Shown piece after piece: positions 44,737 to 53,890 of a stretch of 64,000 bases of DNA. The stretch spans positions 62,001-126,000 of the forward strand of contig NZ_JAEVLS010000001.1 of NCBI RefSeq assembly GCF_016801985.1. Reading direction: 5' to 3'. This stretch comes from Steroidobacter gossypii (GTDB taxonomy: Bacteria > Pseudomonadota > Gammaproteobacteria > Steroidobacterales > Steroidobacteraceae). A program made the translations under genes and the position numbers. The notes below the pieces were generated by a model. It was given only the letters and a program-made list of their open reading frames with translations. It made no database searches and was not told where the DNA came from. How positions within the stretch are numbered: the first letter of the stretch is position 1; each line of letters begins with the position of its first letter.

Positions 44737-47409
44737 GTGGGCGGAAGGTTCGTGAAGAATAGCTACAAGCAAGTGGTAAAGGAGAGCAGCCGAACTGCGC
44801 TGCGGGAGTTCATTCAAGCTGCCTTCACACTCCGAGAGATCAGCATCGCTCGCGTGTTGTGCTTCCCGGGTCGGGAGGGGCTGGAAGTGCCCATCTACTG
44901 CGGGCTCGGCGTTCCGCCTGAGAACATCGTGTGCATTGAGAAGGATCGCTGCTTCGCCAACGAACTCAAGCGCAGAAAACAAGGCACAAAGATCCATCGC
45001 CAGACTCTGCAGGACTTCCTCGACGATCCACCCGTGGGACAATTCGAGATCATTTCCCTGGACACGATGGCGCAGTTCGCTTCGTTCGTGCCTGCCTTAC
45101 ATGCCCTACGAGGGCGCGACCTGATCGCGGATCGCGCGATCCTCTCCACCAACTTCTGTGGCGCACGAGAAGCCGACGCGTCAAAGGGCATGTATGCACT
45201 GGCCGGATGGTCAGGGAGAATAGACTCCGCCGTCGTGTGTGCATTTAAGTTGTTCAGGGCACTGTGTAGGGAAGGGATATCAGTCGAGGACGCGGATGCG
45301 CTTCGGGATGCACTTCGCTGGCTGTTCTCGGGGAACCCTGCCATTCCTGTCAACCGGGGTGTCCTGCAGAGACGTAGCGAAGCGATTCACAGCGGCATCC
45401 GCCGCATCATGACATCTCCCGCAAACAGTCTGGTCCACATTCTTTTTCGTGAGTGCGACCGCGATGGCTCGCTGACGCGTGAAGCCCAGAAGTTTCTGCA
45501 GCCCGATTTCTCCAGAAGCATTCCCGAGATTGCCACGGAGGCAGCGGCCGTCTTCAGGCAACAGCTTGCCATGATTCTCAAGCAGCCTGGCTTCATGCCG
45601 CCGAAAGTTGCGGCGATGCTCGAAGCGCGTGTGGCAAAGCAGATTCGCGAGCTTGTGGAACGGTTTGCGCGAGAGTGCAGCGCTCGGGCGGGTAACTGGG
45701 ACATAGAGCAAACGAGCGAACTATTGGTCCGCGCTATCGACTCGTTCATCGGCGGAGAGCGCTTTGTCGTCACGGCCCGCAGTTGCAAGTACGTGGGCGA
45801 AGGCGGCACGCCCATGTATGCGGACATGCTGCTGACTCGCCGTATCGCGGACTTCGATGAGCTTGGGAGGATTCTGCCGTCCGGGCCTACGACACTGGAT
45901 GAGCTCCTTAAGCCAATCGAGGAGCTTGGCGCGTCGGGATTCAACTCGTTGATCAACAGCCTTGAGTACGGATCGACAAATCTGCGCCGGGGAGAAGCGC
46001 AGATTCCCACTCGGCAGCACCTCGGGTGCGAATCGCGGATCAGACCTCGGGTGCCATATGTCACGCTCGATCCGGCCAGCAGAAAAACTCAAGCGCTGCA
46101 ACTGATGTCGCAGAATCCTTCTCTGACCATCGAAGACATCGCGCATTCCGTAGGAGCCAAATCGTCGCAGGAAATCGCGGCGGTGAAGGCACATTGGACG
46201 ATGGGCACCTATTCGGGTTCTGTGGAAGATCTGGAAGCGTGCGCTGATCGCGAGTTCGCGGCGGGTCGATTTCAGTCGGCGCAGGAGATCATAAAGCGGC
46301 TGCGGCGGCGGAGTCGCAAGAGTGTTCGCCTTCTCACGAAGCTAGCGAAGTGCCTGGATCGACTGGGCAAACCGAGGCAGGGCCTCACTGCGATTCGGCG
46401 GGCGCTTGAGATCGAACCCTCGAATATCGAGGGGCTTTTGCTCGCAGGCGACATGCATCGGCGGGCTGGCCAGTATGAGAAGGCCCAACAGGCATTCGAG
46501 GAAGTACTGCAGGTTGAGCGATGGAGCGTCTCCGCGTTCGTGGGACGGGGAGAGGCGCTACTTGGACAAGAGAAGATTGCCGACGCTTGGGGGTCTTTCG
46601 AGGGTGCGCTCCAGATAGATCGTTCCTGTCTTGCGGCGAAATTCGGCCGGGCGAACTGTCTCGACGCTCTGCGGGGAAGCAGGGCCGCCCTTGCGGCGTT
46701 TTGCGACCCCGAGCTTGAGAAGGCCAATGACGCACGGGTCTGGTACAACCGGGGGATCCTGCGCATCCATCTCAACCGCCGGCGAAAAGCGATCGATGAC
46801 TTGTCACGCGCTGTCGAGGAAGATCCGCAATTTTTCCTGGCCTGGTTCAATCTCGGATACCTCTTCTTTGAAGAGGAAAATATGTTAGAGGCTCATCGCG
46901 CCTACAGTCGTGCAGCCGCCGTGAGGCCGGGCGACATTGACACGCATTGGTTCCTGAGCACTGTTTGCTATCGCCTTGGTAGACTCGAGGAGTCCTATGC
47001 CATAACGAAGTGGCTGGACAAGAACGCTCCCGCCGTACTGAACAAAAAAGCGCACGCCGCGCTTGAGCGCGCTTTGCAGCTGGTCCCGTTCACTTTTGAA
47101 TCTCTCATGAGACGAGCGCAGGCCCTGTTCGATCAGGAAATGTATCGAGCGTCGATCCGGATGTTCAGGCACGTGCTGAAATTGGCGCCACAGTATCCTG
47201 AGGCAAGGATCGGCAGAGCAGCGGCGCTTAGTCGTCTGAAGCTTTTCGACGAAGCGCTCGACGATCTCTACTACATTCAGGAACGGATCCCGGAGGAGGT
47301 TCCCGGCATCTCGGATCAGATCGAACAGATGCATGCTTGCGCCGCTTTGGCTAAGCATGAGCGTTCGATACATTGGTTACGCATCGTGCAAGAAAGGAGC
47401 GGAAAGTAA
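44737..47409 (+). CDS. Orphan protein: Rossmann/methyltransferase-like domain plus TPR repeats
   Basis: 890 residues. The first part resembles the nucleotide-binding half of class I methyltransferases of mobile elements: ARVLCFPGREGLEVPIYCGL, PPENIVCIEKDR (acidic strand-2 end), FEIISLDTMAQF (motif-IV position) and later SCKYVGEGGTPMYADMLL. A helical middle follows (~210-500), then at least eight TPR-like units from ~505 (e.g. GLTAIRRALEIEPSNIEGLL, AWFNLGYLFFEEENMLEAHR). No signal peptide or membrane helix. Base composition looks lower in GC than neighbours. The GTG at 44737 is the longest start; GTG 44752 has GGAAGG very close. No known function. Confidence 0.85.
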   Translation: MGGRFVKNSYKQVVKESSRTALREFIQAAFTLREISIARVLCFPGREGLEVPIYCGLGVPPENIVCIEKDRCFANELKRRKQGTKIHRQTLQDFLDDPPVGQFEIISLDTMAQFASFVPALHALRGRDLIADRAILSTNFCGAREADASKGMYALAGWSGRIDSAVVCAFKLFRALCREGISVEDADALRDALRWLFSGNPAIPVNRGVLQRRSEAIHSGIRRIMTSPANSLVHILFRECDRDGSLTREAQKFLQPDFSRSIPEIATEAAAVFRQQLAMILKQPGFMPPKVAAMLEARVAKQIRELVERFARECSARAGNWDIEQTSELLVRAIDSFIGGERFVVTARSCKYVGEGGTPMYADMLLTRRIADFDELGRILPSGPTTLDELLKPIEELGASGFNSLINSLEYGSTNLRRGEAQIPTRQHLGCESRIRPRVPYVTLDPASRKTQALQLMSQNPSLTIEDIAHSVGAKSSQEIAAVKAHWTMGTYSGSVEDLEACADREFAAGRFQSAQEIIKRLRRRSRKSVRLLTKLAKCLDRLGKPRQGLTAIRRALEIEPSNIEGLLLAGDMHRRAGQYEKAQQAFEEVLQVERWSVSAFVGRGEALLGQEKIADAWGSFEGALQIDRSCLAAKFGRANCLDALRGSRAALAAFCDPELEKANDARVWYNRGILRIHLNRRRKAIDDLSRAVEEDPQFFLAWFNLGYLFFEEENMLEAHRAYSRAAAVRPGDIDTHWFLSTVCYRLGRLEESYAITKWLDKNAPAVLNKKAHAALERALQLVPFTFESLMRRAQALFDQEMYRASIRMFRHVLKLAPQYPEARIGRAAALSRLKLFDEALDDLYYIQERIPEEVPGISDQIEQMHACAALAKHERSIHWLRIVQERSGK

Positions 47410-47507
47410 GGCACATTCGTCCGAAGCGAGGTGCCATATAAGTGCGCCAAGCCCTCGTGCGTCAGACCTAAGCAAGTCCGCAAGAGGGATTCTGCGTCGT
47501 CGGTCCA

Positions 47508-47729
47508 ATTCATCGCCGCACCTCGTCAGCGTCGCTAATCTATCGTCGCACAAAGAACTTGCGAGCTGTCCAACCGCTGCTGGGACATATCAAGTTTGAG
47601 AGCACGGTCCGTTATCTTGGGACCTGGGTGGATGAGGCGCTCAAGATGGCAGAACGGACGGAAGTCTTATTGAGCGCCGGTAAGCGACCGGATGGTCGCT
47701 TACCGACCAGAGCGGAGTCGAAGCGGTAG
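47508..47729 (+). pseudogene. Tyrosine recombinase (integrase) C-terminal remnant
   Basis: An open stretch with no start codon translates to SLIYRRTKNLRAVQPLLGH and STVRYLGTWVDEALKMAERTEV, unmistakably the end of a phage/island-type tyrosine recombinase. It keeps the LGH His and the active-site Tyr (VRYLG), but upstream the usual HSLRRTKA box is shortened to HRRTSSA and the frame hits TAA at 47469. The catalytic Arg region and the rest of the gene are gone. It marks the region as a decayed integrated element. Confidence 0.85.
47678..47705. repeat. Perfect 12-bp inverted repeat in the integrase remnant
   Basis: CGGTAAGCGACC (47678-47689) pairs exactly with GGTCGCTTACCG (47694-47705) around GGAT. 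It may be the integrase terminator or part of a recombination/attachment site. It is unusually perfect for decayed DNA. Confidence 0.7.
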
Positions 47730-47760
47730 ATCGAACGACGCCACGCTCACTCCCACGATC

Positions 47761-47788
47761 TTGCGCGCCCCGCCGCAATGTATATAAC
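47761..47788 (+). promoter_or_regulatory. Promoter candidate for the SitI3-like gene
   Basis: TTGCGC at 47761-47766 and TATAAC at 47783-47788 are 16 bases apart, about 40 bases before the ribosome-binding site GAGGAG of the next gene. Confidence 0.4.
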
Positions 47789-47827
47789 ATCGGCGTAACA
47801 TCAATTCGCTCACGAGGAGCGAAGTCT

Positions 47828-48343
47828 TTGTCAACAGCTTGCACTCTTTGGATTGAGTACTCAGGTGATCGGCGTGTGCTCAGGGACTTCTTCTTCGATG
47901 CATGCAAGTGCACTCATCACTCGGTTGCGCCCAACAGCTCCCAGCAACGCGAACCCGACGCTATCGATCGCGAACACATTGGGATGCACAACCCGAACAA
48001 CCTGATATGCATCCAGGCGTGGAGCTTTGCAAGCAGCGTCTACAAGAACGATGTGAGCATCTGGTTTACTTTCAACAAAGTCGACTACTGGGCTTGGATG
48101 AGTGACGTGGTCGAATCGAGCATTCGATGGATGATGCAGACGTCCGGTGACGCACTCCTCGAGCAAGACGGCAGGCCGCTGCTCGGCCGCAGAGGCGATG
48201 GCCCAATCATCGTCAGCGATCGAGTTGGGATTCCCGAGAAGGGAGCGAAACACAAGCACGCGCGGCAGGAGTTCGATGTCATTGCCACGATTCTCGACCG
48301 GGAGTGCGTGCTGCTCGAGCAGGGGCATCTTCCGCACCTCTGA
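47828..48343 (+). CDS. Hypothetical protein, possible SitI3-like immunity protein
   Basis: 171 residues starting at TTG, eight bases after a strong GAGGAG. The segment DVSIWFTFNKVDYWAWMSDV followed by IRWMMQTSGDALLEQDGRPL has the pattern of SitI3-family proteins (F/W-rich strand, helix, then GDAxLLxNGxxxLxR), which neutralise SitA-type toxins in myxobacteria. No toxin gene is adjacent. A rival minus-strand frame covers the same DNA but lacks a ribosome-binding site. Assignment to the family is by pattern only. Confidence 0.55.
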   Translation: MSTACTLWIEYSGDRRVLRDFFFDACKCTHHSVAPNSSQQREPDAIDREHIGMHNPNNLICIQAWSFASSVYKNDVSIWFTFNKVDYWAWMSDVVESSIRWMMQTSGDALLEQDGRPLLGRRGDGPIIVSDRVGIPEKGAKHKHARQEFDVIATILDRECVLLEQGHLPHL

Positions 48344-48605
48344 CATGTCCACTCTTCGCCGAGTGATGATGAACCGCGGCAGCGACAGCATCAGTTCGAA
48401 GCGCGGCATGTTTTCAACCCGGTCGGCCCGTGCATAGCCCTCTTCAAGGGCCGCCTTTCACGGTGACCGGTGGTTGGTGACAGAACGCGTGGTACACGCA
48501 ATAATCCGAACGGTTCGTCCAGACCGCGGCTCATACCAACAGATTGGATCCATAACTCAGCCCGACGATTCACCCCAACATTTCATCAAAAGGATACCAA
48601 GGACG

Positions 48606-49622
48606 ATGTCACGCACTCACGGATGGTTTGCGGCCTGCTTGAGCGTTAGCGCCCTGAGCCTGTGCGCTCAGGTGGTCCAGGCTCAGCAATATTCACTCAT
48701 CGAACTCGACGTGCCTGCCGGGGTCGATTCCACCCGGGGGCTCGGGATCAACGGCAGTGATAAGGTTGTCGGGACGAGTCCCGGGGCTTCCTCGGGTGAC
48801 AATCCCACGCAGTGGAATGGAACGATTGTGACCACGCTGGGTCTCGCAGGTGGAATCTCGGGCGCGGCGCTTGCGATCAATGACGCGGGTGTGGTCGTCG
48901 GGATGACCTACATCATGCTGCCAAATGGCGGCTACGAATCGCGCGCCACGATGTGGAATGGCGGAGTGGCCACGCTGCTGCCGACGTTGGGAGGAACCGA
49001 GGGCATTGCGCTTTCCATCAATGAACTGGGGCAGATGGTGGGCTGGACGGTCGCAAGCGCGGACCCGACATCACGTGCGGTCATATGGGATGGTGCCACC
49101 GTGACTGACCTGGGACCCGGCACGGCGCGAGATATCAACAATGTCGGTCAGGTGACTGGTCTGTCGAGCCTAGGCGCGACGCTGTGGAATGGAACCACGG
49201 CGACGGCGTTGAGTGTGGCCATGGAACCGGTGGCGATCAACGATGCCGGCGCGATCATCGGCAACAGAGATAGCCGCGATCCGGATACATTCCAATGGAA
49301 GACCACTGCAAGAGTCTGGTCGGAAGGCACGGCCGTCGTGTTGACCGGGCCGACCAATTATCAGTTCAGCACCATCGCCCGAGACATCAACAATGCCGGG
49401 CAGATCGTCGGTTACTCGGAGAACAACTATTCGATGGCCGTTGCCACGCTGTGGGACGGCACGAGTGCGATCAATCTCAACACCGTGCTGACGCCGGCGC
49501 AGGCGCTGCAAATCGAATTGACCGAGGCGACGGCCATCAACGATCTGGGCTACATCGTCGTCAATGGCTACGACTCGGTCGCGCAACAGCAGCGCAGCTA
49601 TATCTTGGCGCCCATTCCGTAG
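48606..49622 (+). CDS. Secreted HAF-repeat protein
   Basis: 338 residues from ATG 48606 (AAGGA upstream). A signal peptide (FAACLSVSALSLCAQVVQA) is followed by about seven repeats of the extracellular HAF type, each with AxxINxxGxVVGxS and xAxxWxxGxxxxL (for example ALAINDAGVVVGMTY, ARDINNVGQVTGLSS, ARDINNAGQIVGYSE). These predicted beta-propeller-like proteins are exported; function unknown. Lies at the right edge of the accessory island. Confidence 0.88.
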   Translation: MSRTHGWFAACLSVSALSLCAQVVQAQQYSLIELDVPAGVDSTRGLGINGSDKVVGTSPGASSGDNPTQWNGTIVTTLGLAGGISGAALAINDAGVVVGMTYIMLPNGGYESRATMWNGGVATLLPTLGGTEGIALSINELGQMVGWTVASADPTSRAVIWDGATVTDLGPGTARDINNVGQVTGLSSLGATLWNGTTATALSVAMEPVAINDAGAIIGNRDSRDPDTFQWKTTARVWSEGTAVVLTGPTNYQFSTIARDINNAGQIVGYSENNYSMAVATLWDGTSAINLNTVLTPAQALQIELTEATAINDLGYIVVNGYDSVAQQQRSYILAPIP

Positions 49623-49857
49623 GCGCAGAGTTGTAAAGCGCCCGCATGGTCGCTTACTCGAAGGAGCATGGCGGGCGCGGCAAATGAAAACGGCGGAGCG
49701 GTTGTGGACTCCGCCGTCCCTTGCTCTCAAGCGTCAGCGCGTACGGATCAGGGCGACTCGCGTGTCGGTTTCTTGTGAAAGTCCAGACAGGGAAACCTCC
49801 GATTTGCGCCGCAGCCGCCGGTCCCGGACAATGCGAGGCTTGTCGCCGGCCCGAATC

Positions 49858-50940
49858 ATGTCCAGGAAATCGCTCGTACACCTCCCACGAAAAGCCGCAC
49901 GCGAAACTGCGTCGCCGGATCAAGTTCGATTTCGATACCTCATCGATCGTATCGAGAAGGCGAAGCGTGCGCGGGCGGATTGGGATGAGCTGGTCGTCGA
50001 GTTCAAAGCGACCCACGCCGAGCGCATCCATCCACTGCAAGGCACGCTCCGGCAACTCACGCGCGATACGGTTTTCCTGATCGACCAGCTGCTCGATCAA
50101 AAGGGCTGGTCGCGAGTGGATCGCGAGGCACTGAAGGATATCGCGCGCCATACCGCGAGCATGCTGCTGGATGTCAATCCTAACGACGTGGAGATGCGCA
50201 CGATCTTCGATCGCCACAGTGCGATGAGCTTTCAGGAAAAGAAGCAGGAAGAGATCGAAGGCCTGAAGGAACATGCGAAGGAATACATGGGCATCGATCT
50301 GGATGATGCCGAGATCGAATCTGAAGAAGATCTGATCGAACGCGTTTACGAGCGCATGAAGGAGGACGAGGCGCGTCGGCAGGAGCGCTCGTCGGAGCGT
50401 CCGAAGTCCAAGCGGCAGGAACGCGCCGAGGCCAGCGCGCAGAACGCGAAGCAGGTGTTGAGAGAGATCTACCGAAAGCTTGCGAGCGCCGTGCATCCCG
50501 ATCGCGAGGCGGATGCGGCGCGACGTGCCGAGAAGAACGAGCTCATGCAACAGATCAACCGTGCGTACGCGACCAACGATCTGTTCACCCTGCTCGAAGC
50601 ACAGATGCGCCTCGAGCTCATCGATCCGGATCACGCGAGCAAGATCAGCGGCGAACGGCTGCGGCAATTCAATCGACTGCTGTCGCAGCAGCTCGAGTCG
50701 GCGACCGAGGAGCTGCGGTCGCTTCAGAGCGCCTTCCGCGTCGATTACGACATTCCATATAGCCGCACGATCACCGCAAGAGATCTACACCTGGCCACAC
50801 AGCGCCGCGCGCGTGAAATACGAGCGCATATCCAACAGCAGAAGCGCTTCCTCGAGGTGCTCGCCAACAAAAGCGCTACGAAGCGCTGGCTCAAAGAACA
50901 GCGGCGCTTCGACGACGATTGGGACGAGGACGAGTATTGA
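49858..50940 (+). CDS. J-domain (DnaJ-like) protein
   Basis: 360 residues from ATG 49858; ATG 49831 is an alternative, and neither has a strong ribosome-binding site. Highly charged and mostly helical. Near residues 200-245 is EIYRKLASAVHPDREADAARRAEKNELMQQ, a J-domain helix II-HPD-helix III, so it probably recruits a DnaK. Flanking coiled coils (about 150-195 and 260-340) have no recognised domain. The acidic C-terminus (DDDWDEDEY) is notable. Confidence 0.8.
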   Translation: MSRKSLVHLPRKAARETASPDQVRFRYLIDRIEKAKRARADWDELVVEFKATHAERIHPLQGTLRQLTRDTVFLIDQLLDQKGWSRVDREALKDIARHTASMLLDVNPNDVEMRTIFDRHSAMSFQEKKQEEIEGLKEHAKEYMGIDLDDAEIESEEDLIERVYERMKEDEARRQERSSERPKSKRQERAEASAQNAKQVLREIYRKLASAVHPDREADAARRAEKNELMQQINRAYATNDLFTLLEAQMRLELIDPDHASKISGERLRQFNRLLSQQLESATEELRSLQSAFRVDYDIPYSRTITARDLHLATQRRAREIRAHIQQQKRFLEVLANKSATKRWLKEQRRFDDDWDEDEY

Positions 50941-51089
50941 TCCGCCTCGCCCGCGCGAGGCAGTCCGGCACAACCTAGGTCTCTCGTCCTAGGTCTCGTC
51001 GAAAAATATTCACCCGCATGTCGGCGGGGCAAACCGCCGTCCGTCTTTCAGGTGCGGCGCTATGGCCGCGTACAACTGGAAGCACTCCG

Positions 51090-51482
51090 ATGACTCAGCC
51101 CTCCCCTGCCGCCCTGTGGATCGGGCGCGTGCTCACGGGCTTGTTCGCGCTGTTCATGCTCGGCGCCTCGATCGCTCCGAAGCTGCTGAACCTGCCCATC
51201 ACGCACGAAACCATGCAGCAGCTGGGCTGGCCGCCTGGTTACGTGTTGATGATCGGACTCATCGAACTCGCGTGCGTCGTTCTCTATTTGATCCCGCGGA
51301 CGGCGCTGCTCGGCGCGATCATGACGATGGCTTTGCTGGGCGGCGCGATGGCGACGCAGATTCGGGTGGGCAACCCGCTCTTCAGCCACATCCTGTTCAG
51401 CACCTATCTTGCGCTGTTCATGTGGGGTGGATTGTGGCTGCGGGACATGCGAGTGAGGGCGATTTTTCCGATCCTCAAGTAA
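51090..51482 (+). CDS. DoxX-like membrane protein
   Basis: 130 residues from ATG 51090, four membrane helices: LWIGRVLTGLFALFMLGAS, GYVLMIGLIELACVVLYLI, LLGAIMTMALLGGAMATQI and LFSTYLALFMWGGLWL. The PKLLNLP segment after helix 1 and the E in helix 2 are as in DoxX/DUF4267-like proteins. Function unknown; members are linked to quinone/thiol redox. Confidence 0.85.
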   Translation: MTQPSPAALWIGRVLTGLFALFMLGASIAPKLLNLPITHETMQQLGWPPGYVLMIGLIELACVVLYLIPRTALLGAIMTMALLGGAMATQIRVGNPLFSHILFSTYLALFMWGGLWLRDMRVRAIFPILK

Positions 51483-51670
51483 GCGGCCGCTCGCCTCGAA
51501 ATCGAACCGTCGCGAGAGAATCGCTCGCTTCGTTACAGGAACGATCGGCACGTCCGGTGAGCAAGCAGCGCTCGATTGCGTTCAGCTTGCCACCGAGATC
51601 GGCAGCCAGTGTCGATCCTGAACTTCCCCCCGAGGTATTCTCGCCCGGGGGATATCCACGGAGGATTCGA

Positions 51671-52459
51671 ATGCGAACGGAAATCAAGCGGGCGCTGGTG
51701 ACCGCACTCGTTGCGACAGTTTTCGTCGGCGGATGCGAGCGGGTGCCGGAGGCGTTTTCGACCAAGACGCCCGAAGAAATCAAACAACTGACCGCGGTCA
51801 CGGATGCCGTCGTTTCGCTCGCGCGCAGTGTCGATGACTCCTCGAAGCGGGAAGCCATTCGACAAACCGTTGCCGCCGTGGCCGCAGCGGATGCGCAGTA
51901 CCAATGGCACGGCGATGCGATCGTCAATACGACGAATGCCGCGACACTCGGCTGTATCGACGCGCACGGCATCACTGTCCTGGATCTCGAAACCCTGTTG
52001 GCGAGACTCGATGAAGCCGTGCAGCAGCAGGATGAAAAGAAAATCGCGGGCCGCAGGGGCCTATTGCAAGAGCTTGCAATGAATGCCACCGGCTGCGCCA
52101 CCCAGAGCACTCAGTTTCTTATTGGCTTGGAAAAGCGACCCGAGGCGCTCGAGCATGGCGCGGTACTGATCTCTGGCATCTTTGCGATCGCGTCGTCCAT
52201 GAGGGCGGCGGGCGGCTTGTCGATAGGCCTCCTGCTCGAAGAGCAGGTGCGCAACTATGAAACGGTGGTCGCGAGACTCGGCGACGAGCGTGATGTGCCG
52301 ATCATCACCGACGCATTGCCGAAGCTGAGAGAGGCCGTGGCGGTGCTCAAGGAAGCAAATTCAGTGGCAGATCCACACCGCGACCCTTCCCCAGACACGG
52401 CCGCTGCTCGATCTGTTTCGGAAAGTGGCGGTGGTACTCATCCATCCACATCTGATTGA
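51671..52459 (+). CDS. Putative lipoprotein of unknown function
   Basis: 262 residues from ATG 51671, preceded by GGAGGA. The lipobox FVGGC at residues 18-22 predicts a lipoprotein anchored after signal peptidase II cleavage. The rest is helical with two Cys (TLGCIDAHG, NATGCATQS) that may pair. No family recognised. The last 113 bases overlap the 3' end of the opposing 2OG-oxygenase gene, where its tail (from ~226) is Ser/Asp/Pro-rich. Confidence 0.75.
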   Translation: MRTEIKRALVTALVATVFVGGCERVPEAFSTKTPEEIKQLTAVTDAVVSLARSVDDSSKREAIRQTVAAVAAADAQYQWHGDAIVNTTNAATLGCIDAHGITVLDLETLLARLDEAVQQQDEKKIAGRRGLLQELAMNATGCATQSTQFLIGLEKRPEALEHGAVLISGIFAIASSMRAAGGLSIGLLLEEQVRNYETVVARLGDERDVPIITDALPKLREAVAVLKEANSVADPHRDPSPDTAAARSVSESGGGTHPSTSD

Positions 52460-53084
52460 TCTCTTCCAGCGCCGGCATGCCGGCCACGCGCATCCATGTC
52501 ACGATGGTGTAGCGATGGCCGGACGTGACCGGGCGAACGCCGTGGATGTAGTTGTGATCGGAAGGGAAACACACCAGCGTGCCGGCTTCGGGCTCGATCG
52601 CGAGATCCAGGGCGGGAAAGAACAATTCGCCGCCCGCGAAATCGTCGTTGATGAAATATACCACTGACAGGTCGCGATCGAGCGTCTTCTCCCACAGCTC
52701 GAGTCCAATGTCGTCCTTGTAGAGCGTCTCCGCGTCGACGTGCGGAATGTAGTGGCCACCGACGCCGTAGTGCAGGATCTGCGACGGCTCGCGCTCACCC
52801 ACCTCGACTTTGTAGAAGGGGTTGATGAACGACGCGATGCTCTTGTCATCGAGCGCGCGCAGTTTCTTTTCGATGGCTTTGGTGAGCCTCAGCTGCTGAG
52901 TGTCGCGGATCTGCTTGTTGACCACCCACTCGACCTCGCCGGTATCTTCGCTTTCGAAGTTCGACACCGGTGATTCGACCTTGACGGCGCTGTGCACGAA
53001 ATCGGAGAGCACCGCCAGGTCCTCGGACCCGATGGCGCCGCGTTGAATCAACACTCCATCCAGCAATTGTTTGTTCGAACTCAT
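52347..53084 (-). CDS. 2-oxoglutarate/Fe(II) oxygenase (prolyl-4-hydroxylase-like)
   Basis: 245 residues with the double-stranded beta-helix motifs: iron HxD in YIPHVDAETLY, GGELFFPALDLAIEPEAG, distal His in DHNYIHGVRPV and the 2OG-binding Arg in SGHRYTIVTWMR. Hydroxylates a protein or small substrate; target unknown. Its ATG overlaps the DUF3025 stop by 4 bases, so it is co-translated with the genes upstream. The 3' end overlaps the opposing lipoprotein gene. Confidence 0.92.
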   Translation of the reverse strand: MSSNKQLLDGVLIQRGAIGSEDLAVLSDFVHSAVKVESPVSNFESEDTGEVEWVVNKQIRDTQQLRLTKAIEKKLRALDDKSIASFINPFYKVEVGEREPSQILHYGVGGHYIPHVDAETLYKDDIGLELWEKTLDRDLSVVYFINDDFAGGELFFPALDLAIEPEAGTLVCFPSDHNYIHGVRPVTSGHRYTIVTWMRVAGMPALEEINQMWMDEYHRHFPKQIEQRPCLGKGRGVDLPLNLLP

Positions 53085-53827
53085 GACTCGCGACGTGGTC
53101 GCCGAAAAACATCGGCGTCATCGTAGAAGCCGGGCGCCTCGTTGGCGGGCCACCATCCTGGCACGCCGAGCACCGGCAGGGGCAGAAAATCTTTCGCGGC
53201 GAGCCGCGAGGGATCAAGGCTGGCCGCCAGCGACTCGTCGCTGATGGCATCGACAACCCAAACATGCGCCGTGATGGCTTTGTAAGGCTGCAGCAACTTT
53301 TCCATCAGGGCGTGTCCAAAAATCACCAGCCGAGCCGCGGCCCACTGCTCGCGCTGATCCAGGAACAAACCCTTCCAATTACGCTGGCGCAAGGCTTCCA
53401 GCAGCGGTGTCGGAGCACGCAGTATGGCCGCGTTCTCGTCGAAGAGGGTCAGCGCATCCCGCAACGGGCCGCGCGAGCCGGGATTACCCCGCGTGGCGAG
53501 CTGCTGCGCCTGAAGGATGTTCAATTGGCGCTTGGTTTGTGGGTAGCTCAACCACATCAGACCGTTGAACAGATCGTGCAAGTTGTCGCGCGTGGGAATG
53601 CAGCCAGTGCGGAATATGAAAGATTCGTAGGGCTCGCCCTCGGGCAGGGCCGTCTGCGCCACAAAGCGCAAATCCTCCAAGCTAGCGCCGCGCGCGGTAT
53701 TCAACGCGTCGGCGACCGAGCCGGACGGAGCAGCACTCGCCACCTGTCCAGCGATGGCAATGTAGGGATCGAGCCAGGGCGTCGGAGTTTTTAAAGCCTC
53801 GCCGAGCGATGCGAGTGCAGGCGTCAT
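53081..53827 (-). CDS. DUF3025 family protein
   Basis: 248 residues from ATG 53827. Family-typical conserved stretches: IPTRDNLHDLFNGLMWLSYPQTKRQLN, LTLFDENAAIL, FGHALMEKLLQPYKAITAHVW and FLPLPVLGVPGWWPAN. DUF3025 proteins are cytoplasmic and uncharacterised. It follows the kinase gene by 63 bases and overlaps the oxygenase gene, making it part of the same minus-strand unit as the thiamine genes. Confidence 0.9.
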   Translation of the reverse strand: MTPALASLGEALKTPTPWLDPYIAIAGQVASAAPSGSVADALNTARGASLEDLRFVAQTALPEGEPYESFIFRTGCIPTRDNLHDLFNGLMWLSYPQTKRQLNILQAQQLATRGNPGSRGPLRDALTLFDENAAILRAPTPLLEALRQRNWKGLFLDQREQWAAARLVIFGHALMEKLLQPYKAITAHVWVVDAISDESLAASLDPSRLAAKDFLPLPVLGVPGWWPANEAPGFYDDADVFRRPRRES

Positions 53828-53890
53828 GACCGCACATATTACGCGGCGCTCGTGACAGTTCCACGCCACAGACGAAGAAGGCAATCAGCC

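Noticed and set aside
47779-47795. Second possible SOS box around TGTATATAACA
   Set aside because: It shares the AT-rich core with the box at 44335, but the right half lacks ACAG; it is better read as a -10 element.
47861-48409. Minus-strand frame of 182 codons opposite the SitI3-like gene
   Set aside because: It has reasonable composition but no ribosome-binding site; the plus-strand frame has GAGGAG, a promoter candidate and a family-like pattern. Not fully excluded.
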